DNA from: Kangiella sp.
Lineage (GTDB): Bacteria > Pseudomonadota > Gammaproteobacteria > Enterobacterales > Kangiellaceae
Length of the DNA stretch: 5,669 nucleotides
Reading direction: 5' to 3'
Assembly: GCA_026195755.1 (NCBI GenBank)
Contig: JAPHRL010000026.1
Location: 1 to 5,669 of the forward strand
Positions within the stretch are counted from its first letter, which is position 1. Each line of letters begins with the position of its first letter. The translations under genes and the position numbers were made by a program. The notes under the pieces were generated by a model. The model searched no databases. It saw only the letters and a program-made list of their open reading frames with translations, and was not told the DNA's origin. Below, one piece after another: positions 1 to 5,139 of the stretch.

Positions 1-839
1 AAATCAACCATAAACATACTTTTGCGGCGACGTTCTTTAACCGCCTGCTCAACCATGCCTTTGCCAATAATCGGCAACATACTACCGGTTGAAGAAATCA
101 CGATATCCGCTTGCGATAAATAGTGCGGAATCGCTTCAAGGCCAATCGCCTTGCCTTCGAATTCTTTTGCCAGTTTCTGTGCATTGGCTAACGTGCGGTT
201 AGCCATAATCATTTTGCCGACGCCTTGTTGCTGCAAATGGCGCGCGGCCAGTTCAATAGTTTCACCAGCGCCAACATACATCACCGTCAGCTTGGAAAAA
301 TCAGAAAAAACATGCTTTGCTAAACTCACTGCAGCATAAGCAACCGACACTGGATTGGTTCCGATATCGGTTTCATGACGAACCCGTTTAGCGGCCGAAA
401 AGGTCTTCTGGAACAAACGCTCCATCACCTGATTAATGGTTCCGGCGCGTCGTGCTTTTTGATAACTGGCTTTAAGCTGACCTAAAATTTGCGGCTCGCC
501 CAGCACCATCGAATCAAGACCACTGGCCACCCGCATCAGATGCAAAACTGCCTTATCTTCATCGTGGCAATAAACTGACGAGTGCAAATCTTCATGCAGC
601 TGCTTCTTAACCTGTAGCCAATGCAACAACTGTTCTCTAAGCTGCTCGGGCGTTTGCTGGTCGCTGGAAACATAAAACTCAACTCGATTACAGGTCGACA
701 AAACCGCCACTTCACTTTGGTGAAGAGCTTCCGCCAATTCGGCCATAATTTCTCCCAGCTCATGATCGGCGAACGCGACTTTTTCGCGCACCGATAAGGA
801 GGCAGTTTTATGGTTAATTCCTAATGCAATCAATGACAT
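1..839 (-). CDS. hemA: Glutamyl-tRNA reductase (5' portion; runs off left edge)
   Basis: HemA reduces Glu-tRNA(Glu) with NADPH to glutamate-1-semialdehyde, the first committed step of tetrapyrrole synthesis by the C5 pathway, in the cytoplasm. I translated the minus strand from the ATG at 839-837 and got 279 open residues of about 420 usual for the family. Seen: the N-terminal GINHKTA motif (residues 7-13), the catalytic cysteine Cys50 in STCNR, the block GLDSMVLGEPQI (107-118), and the NADPH-domain motif GAGET (190-194) followed by NRT (214-216) and SSTG (249-252). The start aligns exactly with E. coli HemA. No strong Shine-Dalgarno lies before it. One oddity is Ser14 where HKTAP is the usual motif. 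It is divergent from the TPR gene; the C-terminal dimerisation domain lies outside the window. Confidence 0.97.
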   Translation of the reverse strand, partial: MSLIALGINHKTASLSVREKVAFADHELGEIMAELAEALHQSEVAVLSTCNRVEFYVSSDQQTPEQLREQLLHWLQVKKQLHEDLHSSVYCHDEDKAVLHLMRVASGLDSMVLGEPQILGQLKASYQKARRAGTINQVMERLFQKTFSAAKRVRHETDIGTNPVSVAYAAVSLAKHVFSDFSKLTVMYVGAGETIELAARHLQQQGVGKMIMANRTLANAQKLAKEFEGKAIGLEAIPHYLSQADIVISSTGSMLPIIGKGMVEQAVKERRRKSMFMVD

Positions 840-897
840 AGATAAGAAATTGTTGAGTTGTTGCAGCCCAGCCTAAAAATAAAGAGAAATCAAAGGC

Positions 898-919
898 TTA
901 TAATTGGCGCGAATTATAA
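898..919. repeat. Perfect inverted repeat TTATAATT / AATTATAA in the divergent region
   Basis: Arms 898-905 and 912-919 are exact reverse complements, 8 bases each, around the spacer GGCGCG. The symmetry places a TATAAT hexamer on each strand, the minus one being the likely hemA -10. The plus-strand TATAAT (899-904) has no recognisable -35 at 16-18 bases. The repeat could be an operator, a pair of opposed promoters or chance symmetry of an AT-rich -10. Confidence 0.6.
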
Positions 920-921
920 CA
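913..921 (-). promoter_or_regulatory. Probable hemA promoter, extended -10
   Basis: Read on the minus strand this is TGTTATAAT, a perfect -10 hexamer with the TGn extension of sigma-70 promoters. The best -35 candidate, TTAGCG with an 18-base spacer, is poor, which fits an extended -10 promoter. Initiation near 906 would give a leader of about 67 bases before the hemA ATG. Assigned from sequence only. Confidence 0.6.
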
Positions 922-989
922 CTGAGCCGTCATGTCCGCTAATCGAAAATAGGGTCTGTTGATCTTTGCTCGCAGAAAGAATTTACTGA

Positions 990-1021
990 TTATGACAAAT
1001 TATTCCTACCTCTTGTCATAA
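990..1021. promoter_or_regulatory. Inverted repeat in the leader of the TPR gene
   Basis: TTATGACAA (990-998) and TTGTCATAA (1013-1021) are perfect 9-base reverse complements separated by 14 bases. The right arm ends 9 bases before the AGGA Shine-Dalgarno. It could be a protein-binding operator or, if transcribed, a leader stem-loop. A weak promoter candidate (TTGATC at 959-964, TTTACT at 982-987, spacer 17) lies just upstream, so the repeat would cover the start of transcription. I recognise no specific regulator. Confidence 0.45.
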
Positions 1022-1030
1022 AGAGATTGT

Positions 1031-1034
1031 AGGA
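1031..1034 (+). promoter_or_regulatory. Ribosome binding site of the TPR lipoprotein gene
   Basis: AGGA lies 7 bases before the ATG at 1042. This spacing supports that start, which also yields a complete lipoprotein signal peptide. Confidence 0.75.
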
Positions 1035-1041
1035 TTGAACC

Positions 1042-3012
1042 ATGAAAAAGCATTTTTATATCCTCCTTTTGCAATGGCTCGCCGCACTGCTTCTGTTAAC
1101 CGCCTGTTCCAGCAAACAGCCGATGATGGCGGAAACTGATCAGAAACCTGCTCTCGATCTTGCGACCTATCCTGATATTTCCCACATGTCAGCCGATCAG
1201 CGTAGCCAACTGTATTTCAGTATCCTGCTGGCTAATATCGCCTCTCAGCAGAACCTTGAGGATATTGCGCAAAGCAACTTTTTAGATTCAGCGGAACGCA
1301 CCGGTAGTATTGCCCTTGCTCGACGTGCAGCATTAGTCGCTCTGGAAAAACATAATTACGATCAGGTCAAACATGCCCTTTCCATCTGGCTTAAGCATGC
1401 TCCCGATGACCCCAATGCACACAAGGTTAAACTTCTGATCGCAGTCGCCACAGAAGACTATGCTAGCGCCAATGATGAACTGCATTTGCTCCTGAAACTA
1501 TTGCCACCGTCAGCCGACGATCAGCTCCATCAATTGATCCAGGTAACCACTTATCAAGACAACGCTGATTTTGTTCACTACTTTAATCAAGAGTCAACGA
1601 GGCTCAACCATCCAGTACTAAATGCCTTAGAAGCACACCTGCTCCTTAATAGCCACAACCCACAATTTTATCAGGCGCGCATCCATCGCTTACTGGATAA
1701 GGTGTTGTCAGAAGACGCTCAATTTCTGTCCGCAATTGAACTCAAAGGCGAAGCGTTGGCCCTTGAGTCTAATGACAAGCGCTCTGCTTACTTAATCGGC
1801 GTGGTCAACAGTGGCCAACTGAATACCCAACATACTTTTGAACTGGGCGAGTTGCTCTATACGCAAAAGAATTACACCGGAGCCATCCTCGCTTTCGAGC
1901 AGGTTCTACACCAACAACCGAAAAATTATCAGGCGAAATTTTTAATGGCCGGCAGCCAATATGCGCTGGAGGACTACCAACAAAGCTCTGATAACTTCTG
2001 GCAACTGGCAAGAAAAAACTTCAAAAAGGATATAACCAGCTATTATTGTGCTGATTCAGCTTTGCGCCGGAATGATCCTGTTCGCGCTATCAGTTGTTAT
2101 GAAATGGTGCCGCCGGGCAACTACTTTTATACCGCCCGCACTCGTCTGGCGCATCTGCTGCATGAACAAGGCAATTGGCAACATGCCATGAAAAGCCTAC
2201 AGCAGGCGCAGCAAATGGTCAGTCTGCAAGAAAAGCAGCGCCTGCTGCAATTTGAGATCAGCTTTCTGACTCAGATTCAGCAATATGATCTGGCAGCCAA
2301 GCGCATTGAAAATGCTTTGCAGGTCGAACCCAACAAAACCTCTCTTTATTACCAGAAGCTACAACTGCTCAATCAGATCCAATCAGTGGACGAAATGATT
2401 GACTCAATCAACCAGATTCGCGCCCAGGCAGGCGACGACCAGCTGCACAAAGAAATCACCATAATTGGCGCACGCATGTTGCAAGCTCGCCATAGCCACC
2501 TATCAGCTTATCTGTTGCTGGATAAAGAAGTCGAACGCTTCCCGAATGATCTTGACCTGCTCTACGTCAAAGCCTTAGCAGGAGAGCCTTTAGGTTATTT
2601 CCAACAGATGGAACAGGATCTGCGCTTCATACTATCGATTCAGCCGGATCATCATGATGCCATGAACGCTCTGGGCTATACGTTAGCCGATATGAACCGC
2701 TCTCTAGACGAAGCGCAGCGTTTGGTGGAAACCGCCTACCAACATGATCCCGAAAACAGCGCCGTCCTCGACTCCATGGGCTGGGTGCAATACCGCCTCG
2801 GCAACCTGCAAAAAGCACTCGAATTCCTGCAGATGGCCTATCAAAAGCAACCGTTACCCGAAGTTGCCGCCCACTTAGGCGAAGTTCTATGGGTCATGAA
2901 CGAAAAGGAAAAAGCCACCGAAGTTTGGCAAAGAGCACTGCGCCAGAACCCAAACAATCGTTACCTAATGGAAGTGCTGCAACGTTTCCCCGAAGCTCAA
3001 GACGCTGGATAA
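1042..3012 (+). CDS. TPR-repeat outer-membrane lipoprotein, LbcA (PA4667)-like
   Basis: The 656-residue protein starts with a lysine pair, a hydrophobic stretch (residues 5-19) and the lipobox LTAC with Cys22 as the lipidated residue. Ser23 at +2 is not an inner-membrane retention signal, so outer-membrane sorting by Lol is expected. The rest is helical with TPR units. The clearest are 263-296 (ending in QQPKN) and three C-terminal ones near 538-571, 573-605 and 607-640, including LGYTLAD, DSMGWVQYRLG and PEVAAHLGEVLW. That C-terminal block and the position between divergent hemA and lolB match the family of P. aeruginosa PA4667. PA4667 is LbcA, the lipoprotein partner of the periplasmic protease CtpA, which degrades peptidoglycan cross-link hydrolases. 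By inference this protein is a periplasm-facing scaffold or protease adaptor. No enzymatic motif is seen. Family assignment is firm; the LbcA role is likely but unproven, since no ctpA is visible here. Confidence 0.85.
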   Translation: MKKHFYILLLQWLAALLLLTACSSKQPMMAETDQKPALDLATYPDISHMSADQRSQLYFSILLANIASQQNLEDIAQSNFLDSAERTGSIALARRAALVALEKHNYDQVKHALSIWLKHAPDDPNAHKVKLLIAVATEDYASANDELHLLLKLLPPSADDQLHQLIQVTTYQDNADFVHYFNQESTRLNHPVLNALEAHLLLNSHNPQFYQARIHRLLDKVLSEDAQFLSAIELKGEALALESNDKRSAYLIGVVNSGQLNTQHTFELGELLYTQKNYTGAILAFEQVLHQQPKNYQAKFLMAGSQYALEDYQQSSDNFWQLARKNFKKDITSYYCADSALRRNDPVRAISCYEMVPPGNYFYTARTRLAHLLHEQGNWQHAMKSLQQAQQMVSLQEKQRLLQFEISFLTQIQQYDLAAKRIENALQVEPNKTSLYYQKLQLLNQIQSVDEMIDSINQIRAQAGDDQLHKEITIIGARMLQARHSHLSAYLLLDKEVERFPNDLDLLYVKALAGEPLGYFQQMEQDLRFILSIQPDHHDAMNALGYTLADMNRSLDEAQRLVETAYQHDPENSAVLDSMGWVQYRLGNLQKALEFLQMAYQKQPLPEVAAHLGEVLWVMNEKEKATEVWQRALRQNPNNRYLMEVLQRFPEAQDAG

Positions 3013-3028
3013 CATAACACCGAACTCT

Positions 3029-3064
3029 TTATAGGATGGGTTAGGCATTAGCCGTAACCCATCA
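3029..3064 (+). repeat. Hairpin repeat A, copy 1
   Basis: This 36-base stretch is identical to 3196-3231. It folds on itself: GATGGGTTA (3035-3043) pairs with TAACCCATC (3055-3063), and GGC (3044-3046) with GCC (3051-3053) around the loop ATTA, leaving G3054 bulged. That is 12 base pairs. Similarity to copy 2 extends left to 3020 with two single-base indels. It lies 16 bases past the TPR stop codon and could protect the mRNA 3' end. It resembles dispersed GGATGGGTTAGG-type palindromes I associate with proteobacterial intergenic regions; that resemblance is from memory. Confidence 0.85.
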
Positions 3065-3072
3065 GACAAAAG

Positions 3073-3100
3073 CAGATTCCAAATCAAGTTTGGAATGACA
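3073..3100 (+). repeat. Palindromic repeat C
   Basis: ATTCCAAA (3076-3083) and TTTGGAAT (3089-3096) are perfect 8-base complements around the 5-base loop TCAAG, followed by GACA. The layout AGATTCC, stem, TCAAG, stem, GGAATGACA is like a very common dispersed proteobacterial intergenic repeat, usually with a GC-richer stem. Family membership is inferred from memory. Confidence 0.6.
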
Positions 3101-3104
3101 AAAT

Positions 3105-3132
3105 GGTAGGGGCGGCGCCAATGTGCCCGCCC
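3105..3132 (+). repeat. Palindromic repeat B, copy 1
   Basis: It begins GGTAGGGGCG (3105-3114). GGGCGG (3110-3115) pairs with CCGCCC (3127-3132) around an 11-base loop. The first ten bases recur in reverse complement at 3271-3280, so this and copy 2 look like diverged members of one family in opposite orientation. Confidence 0.6.
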
Positions 3133-3195
3133 AATCAAGACCTAAATACAGTTAGCCAAGGCTTGGCCTACTTATGAAGTGAAACTCCAACTCTA

Positions 3196-3231
3196 TTATA
3201 GGATGGGTTAGGCATTAGCCGTAACCCATCA
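3196..3231 (+). repeat. Hairpin repeat A, copy 2
   Basis: Exact 36-base copy of 3029-3064, offset by 167 bases in the same orientation, with the same 12-pair hairpin (outer arms 3202-3210 and 3222-3230). The left flank 3187-3195 also matches copy 1 apart from two single-base indels, while the right flank does not match. Both copies are therefore probably defined elements and not a simple duplication of the whole segment. Confidence 0.85.
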
Positions 3232-3251
3232 AATCCCTTTACACCATCTCT

Positions 3252-3280
3252 GTACGGGCGATTCATGAATCGCCCCTACC
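3252..3280 (-). repeat. Palindromic repeat B, copy 2 (perfect 20-base palindrome)
   Basis: GGGCGATTCATGAATCGCCC at 3256-3275 is an unbroken self-complementary palindrome. Flanking GTA (3252-3254) and TAC (3277-3279) extend the pairing across one C/C mismatch. On the minus strand it starts GGTAGGGGCG like copy 1. Such GGGGCGATTCATGAATCGCCCC elements are, to my memory, widespread dispersed intergenic repeats in several phyla. It has no T-tract and so is not a standard terminator. Confidence 0.8.
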
Positions 3281-3376
3281 AACAAAAACCTTCATCTCGT
3301 ATTTTTGTACGGACAAGGGTCTGCCCCATTGGGTGCTCATGAGTTGTTCCTACGCAACACACTCCCCCACCCAAAG

Positions 3377-3405
3377 ATGCAAGCCGCCTTAAAAACAGGC
3401 ATAAT
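3377..3405 (+). promoter_or_regulatory. Candidate lolB promoter
   Basis: CATAAT (3400-3405) matches the -10 consensus at five of six positions and is preceded 17 bases upstream by ATGCAA (3377-3382), a weak -35. Initiation near 3412 would leave a leader of about 83 bases before lolB. A separate promoter is plausible because the repeat-rich gap divides lolB from the TPR gene. Confidence 0.4.
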
Positions 3406-3494
3406 CTCGCCCATTGGAACTGAATAACATTCCCTCAGTCCTATCTATTTAACGGTCTATTAAATGTCGACAATACAAAAATGAGAATCTTTGG

Positions 3495-4121
3495 ATGAGT
3501 TTATTATCGCGCGCCCTTTTAATCAGCTTCGCTTTATTTCTAACAGCTTGCGAAACCTTGCCCGAAAAACAGGACACCACTGTTTGGAACGATCCACTGT
3601 GGCAGAAGCAGTACCAGGCGCTGAAAACCATCAAAGGCTTTACTACTCAGGGCCGTATCGGCATCACCCAGCCCGACGATAGTTTCTCCAGCAGCATCAT
3701 GTGGAAACAGAAATCGCGCGACACCTTAACCATTCGCATGTACGGCACCTTCGGCACCACTTACGCGCTGCTGGACATTACCCCCGAGTTAACAGTCCTC
3801 AAGACCGGCGATGAACAGCACTTCGAAGGCTACAACGCCGAACAACTGCTGCATGATGTACTTGGCTGGAACTTGCCGATTCATTATTTACAGGACTGGG
3901 TCTTAGGTTTACCGACCGGCATTCACCGTGATGATCTGAAAATCAACGCCGACGGCACCTTGCAGGAAATCAATTATCAGGACTATCAGGTCTTGTTTCA
4001 AAAATACGATAGCTATCCCTGGCAGCATGGCCACACCATATCCTTGCCACAAAAAATCAGAATCACGCAAGGCGAGAACAAAATCATATTGTCATTACGC
4101 AGCTGGGATCTGACCTTATGA
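3495..4121 (+). CDS. lolB: Outer-membrane lipoprotein receptor LolB
   Basis: LolB takes lipoproteins from the periplasmic carrier LolA and inserts them into the outer membrane; it is itself a lipoprotein. The 208 residues match the E. coli length (207). Seen: a hydrophobic signal segment (3-18) with lipobox LTAC and Cys19, then the family pattern GRIGI (53-57), YGTFGTTYALLD (83-94) and LQDWVLGLP (132-140). Phe86 is mature residue 68, the position of the protruding-loop leucine (Leu68) needed for membrane transfer in E. coli; Phe keeps it hydrophobic. The ATG at 3495 gives the full signal peptide but has only a weak SD (GAG about 9 bases upstream). The stop overlaps the ispE start by four bases (ATGA). 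By inference it also sorts the upstream TPR lipoprotein. Confidence 0.95.
   Translation: MSLLSRALLISFALFLTACETLPEKQDTTVWNDPLWQKQYQALKTIKGFTTQGRIGITQPDDSFSSSIMWKQKSRDTLTIRMYGTFGTTYALLDITPELTVLKTGDEQHFEGYNAEQLLHDVLGWNLPIHYLQDWVLGLPTGIHRDDLKINADGTLQEINYQDYQVLFQKYDSYPWQHGHTISLPQKIRITQGENKIILSLRSWDLTL
4118..4121 (+). promoter_or_regulatory. ATGA overlap coupling lolB and ispE
   Basis: The ispE ATG (4118-4120) overlaps the lolB TGA stop (4119-4121). GGGA at 4105-4108, inside the lolB end, sits 9 bases before the ispE start and can serve as its SD. This layout usually gives translational coupling. Confidence 0.7.
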
Positions 4122-4993
4122 GTTTCACTGTTCCAACCGGCAGTCTCGATGATCAGGGCTACAGCTATTGGCCATCGCCAGCCAAGCTCAATTTAGAGTT
4201 GCGAGTGTTAGGCCAACGCGCAGACGGTTACCACGAACTGCAAACCCTGTTTCAGCTGCTAGACTTCGGCGACGACCTCTGGATTAAATCGAACGAAACC
4301 GGCGAACTGACTCTGGACAGCGAATACAACGAAGTGCCCAGCGAACAGAACCTGGTTATCAAAGCCGCCCGAATCTTGCAGCCTTTCTCGAACAGCCCCC
4401 GCGGCGCGAATATCAAATTGACCAAACGTTTACCCTCCGGTGCTGGCCTCGGCGGCGGTAGCTCCAATGCCGCAACCACCTTAGTTGCTCTTAATACCTT
4501 ATGGAATTTGAATCTCGATCAGCAACAACTCATCAATCTTGGCCGTCAATTGGGCGCAGATGTCCCCGTTTTCGTGAATGGTCATAGCGCCTGGGCAGAG
4601 GGGATTGGCGAACTTTTAACCAACACCGACATCCCCGAAAAGTGGTATCTCATTGTCTATCCAAACGTTCACGTGAACACCGGCAAAATTTTTTCACATT
4701 CAGCGTTGACAAGAAACGACAAACCCATTAAATTACGCGCCACTCGCGAAGGGAGTTTGCCTGAAGTTGGTTACAACGCCATGCAAACACTGGTTCTCGA
4801 ACTTTATCCGGAGATAAAAGAAGCCTTTGAGCATCTGTCTCAATACGGAAAAGTGATGCTAACCGGAACCGGAAGTTGTCTCTTCTTAACCTTTGACAAC
4901 GAGCGAGAAGTCCGTAAAATAGCCGCTCTGTGCAAGCAGCGCTGGCTAACTTTAGAAGCTAGAGGTATCAACGCCTCCCCGCTGATAAAGTAA
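4118..4993 (+). CDS. ispE: 4-diphosphocytidyl-2-C-methyl-D-erythritol kinase
   Basis: IspE phosphorylates the 2-hydroxyl of CDP-methylerythritol with ATP in the MEP isoprenoid pathway, in the cytoplasm. It is a GHMP-family kinase. Seen in the 291 residues: WPSPAKLNL (18-26) with Lys23 at the place of catalytic Lys10 in E. coli, GQRADGYHELQTLFQ (32-46), the ATP-binding loop PSGAGLGGGSSNAA (106-119 region), LGADVPVF (145-152) with catalytic Asp148, and the C-terminal LTGTGSC (248-254). The length is near the E. coli 283. About 13 extra residues precede the conserved start, and no other standard start codon lies between them and Lys23, so the ATG overlapping lolB is preferred. The tRNA-Gln gene begins 8 bases beyond the stop. 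Confidence 0.97.
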   Translation: MSFTVPTGSLDDQGYSYWPSPAKLNLELRVLGQRADGYHELQTLFQLLDFGDDLWIKSNETGELTLDSEYNEVPSEQNLVIKAARILQPFSNSPRGANIKLTKRLPSGAGLGGGSSNAATTLVALNTLWNLNLDQQQLINLGRQLGADVPVFVNGHSAWAEGIGELLTNTDIPEKWYLIVYPNVHVNTGKIFSHSALTRNDKPIKLRATREGSLPEVGYNAMQTLVLELYPEIKEAFEHLSQYGKVMLTGTGSCLFLTFDNEREVRKIAALCKQRWLTLEARGINASPLIK

Positions 4994-5001
4994 AAAATTG
5001 C

Positions 5002-5076
5002 AGGGGTATCGCCAAGCGGTAAGGCAGCGGCTTTTGATGCCGCCATTCGTTGGTTCAAATCCAGCTACCCCTGCCA
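5002..5076 (+). tRNA. tRNA-Gln (anticodon UUG)
   Basis: The 75-base cloverleaf is complete. The acceptor AGGGGTA (5002-5008) pairs with TACCCCT (5066-5072), with discriminator G5073 and encoded CCA (5074-5076). The D arm is GCC/GGC (5011-5013, 5023-5025). The anticodon stem is GCGGC/GCCGC (5027-5031, 5039-5043) with loop TTTTGAT, which places TTG at 5034-5036. The T stem is 5049-5053 with 5061-5065 and has one G-U pair. It reads CAA (and CAG by wobble). The 1-72 pair is A-U, the reverse of the U-A in E. coli tRNA-Gln, but still weak as GlnRS prefers; G73 is kept. With 8 bases after ispE and no clear promoter it is probably processed from the lolB-ispE transcript. Confidence 0.97.
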
Positions 5077-5103
5077 TCTTTCTCTTCCCAGTTTTTCTGC
5101 TTG

Positions 5104-5130
5104 CTGTAACTTTTGGGGCTAATGTTACAG
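5104..5130 (+). promoter_or_regulatory. Stem-loop next to the prs ribosome binding site
   Basis: CTGTAAC (5104-5110) and GTTACAG (5124-5130) are perfect 7-base complements around a 13-base loop. The right arm takes in the AG of the AGGG Shine-Dalgarno (5129-5132), which lies 7 bases before the prs ATG. It could modulate translation or mark the end of tRNA-containing RNA. There is only a short T-run after it (TTTT, 5134-5137), so it is not a convincing terminator. Confidence 0.45.
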
Positions 5131-5139
5131 GGCTTTTCG

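Larger units (their letters stand above)
3013..3494. other. 482-base gap packed with palindromic repeats
   Basis: No gene is supported here. The left 270 bases carry five small palindromic elements from three apparent families, listed separately. A weaker dyad, GCCAAG/CTTGGC around a central G, lies at 3155-3167. From 3281 to 3376 I see nothing convincing beyond the 8-base palindrome CTCATGAG (3336-3343). The last 120 bases contain the best lolB promoter candidate and leader. No T-rich terminator follows the TPR gene. Confidence 0.7.

Noticed and set aside
151..339. 62-codon plus-strand ORF
   Set aside because: It lies antisense to hemA, whose protein is well conserved across the same bases; no RBS or recognisable product.
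536..763. 75-codon minus-strand ORF
   Set aside because: Out of frame within hemA on the same strand; the true frame gives Cys50 and the conserved motifs.
1805..2011. 68-codon minus-strand ORF
   Set aside because: Antisense shadow inside the TPR gene with no features of its own.
3035..3063. Repeat A copy 1 as a Rho-independent terminator of the TPR gene
   Set aside because: The stem is adequate but is followed by AGACAAAAG, not a T-tract.
3029..3231. Two 36-base direct repeats as a minimal CRISPR array
   Set aside because: The spacing is 131 bases, only two copies exist, other palindromes lie between them, and no cas gene is present.
3245..3313. CATCTC followed by TGTACGG twice (3245-3257 and 3293-3312)
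   Set aside because: The second is interrupted by seven bases and lacks the palindrome that follows the first; too weak to call a repeat.
3325..3417. CCCATTGG occurring at 3325-3332 and 3410-3417
   Set aside because: Eight bases with no shared flanks; chance is sufficient.
3491..3682. 63-codon plus-strand ORF starting 4 bases before lolB
   Set aside because: A different frame over the lolB signal peptide; the lolB frame has the lipobox and family motifs.
4840..5058. 72-codon minus-strand ORF
   Set aside because: It crosses the end of ispE and half of the tRNA gene on the opposite strand, so it is not a credible gene.
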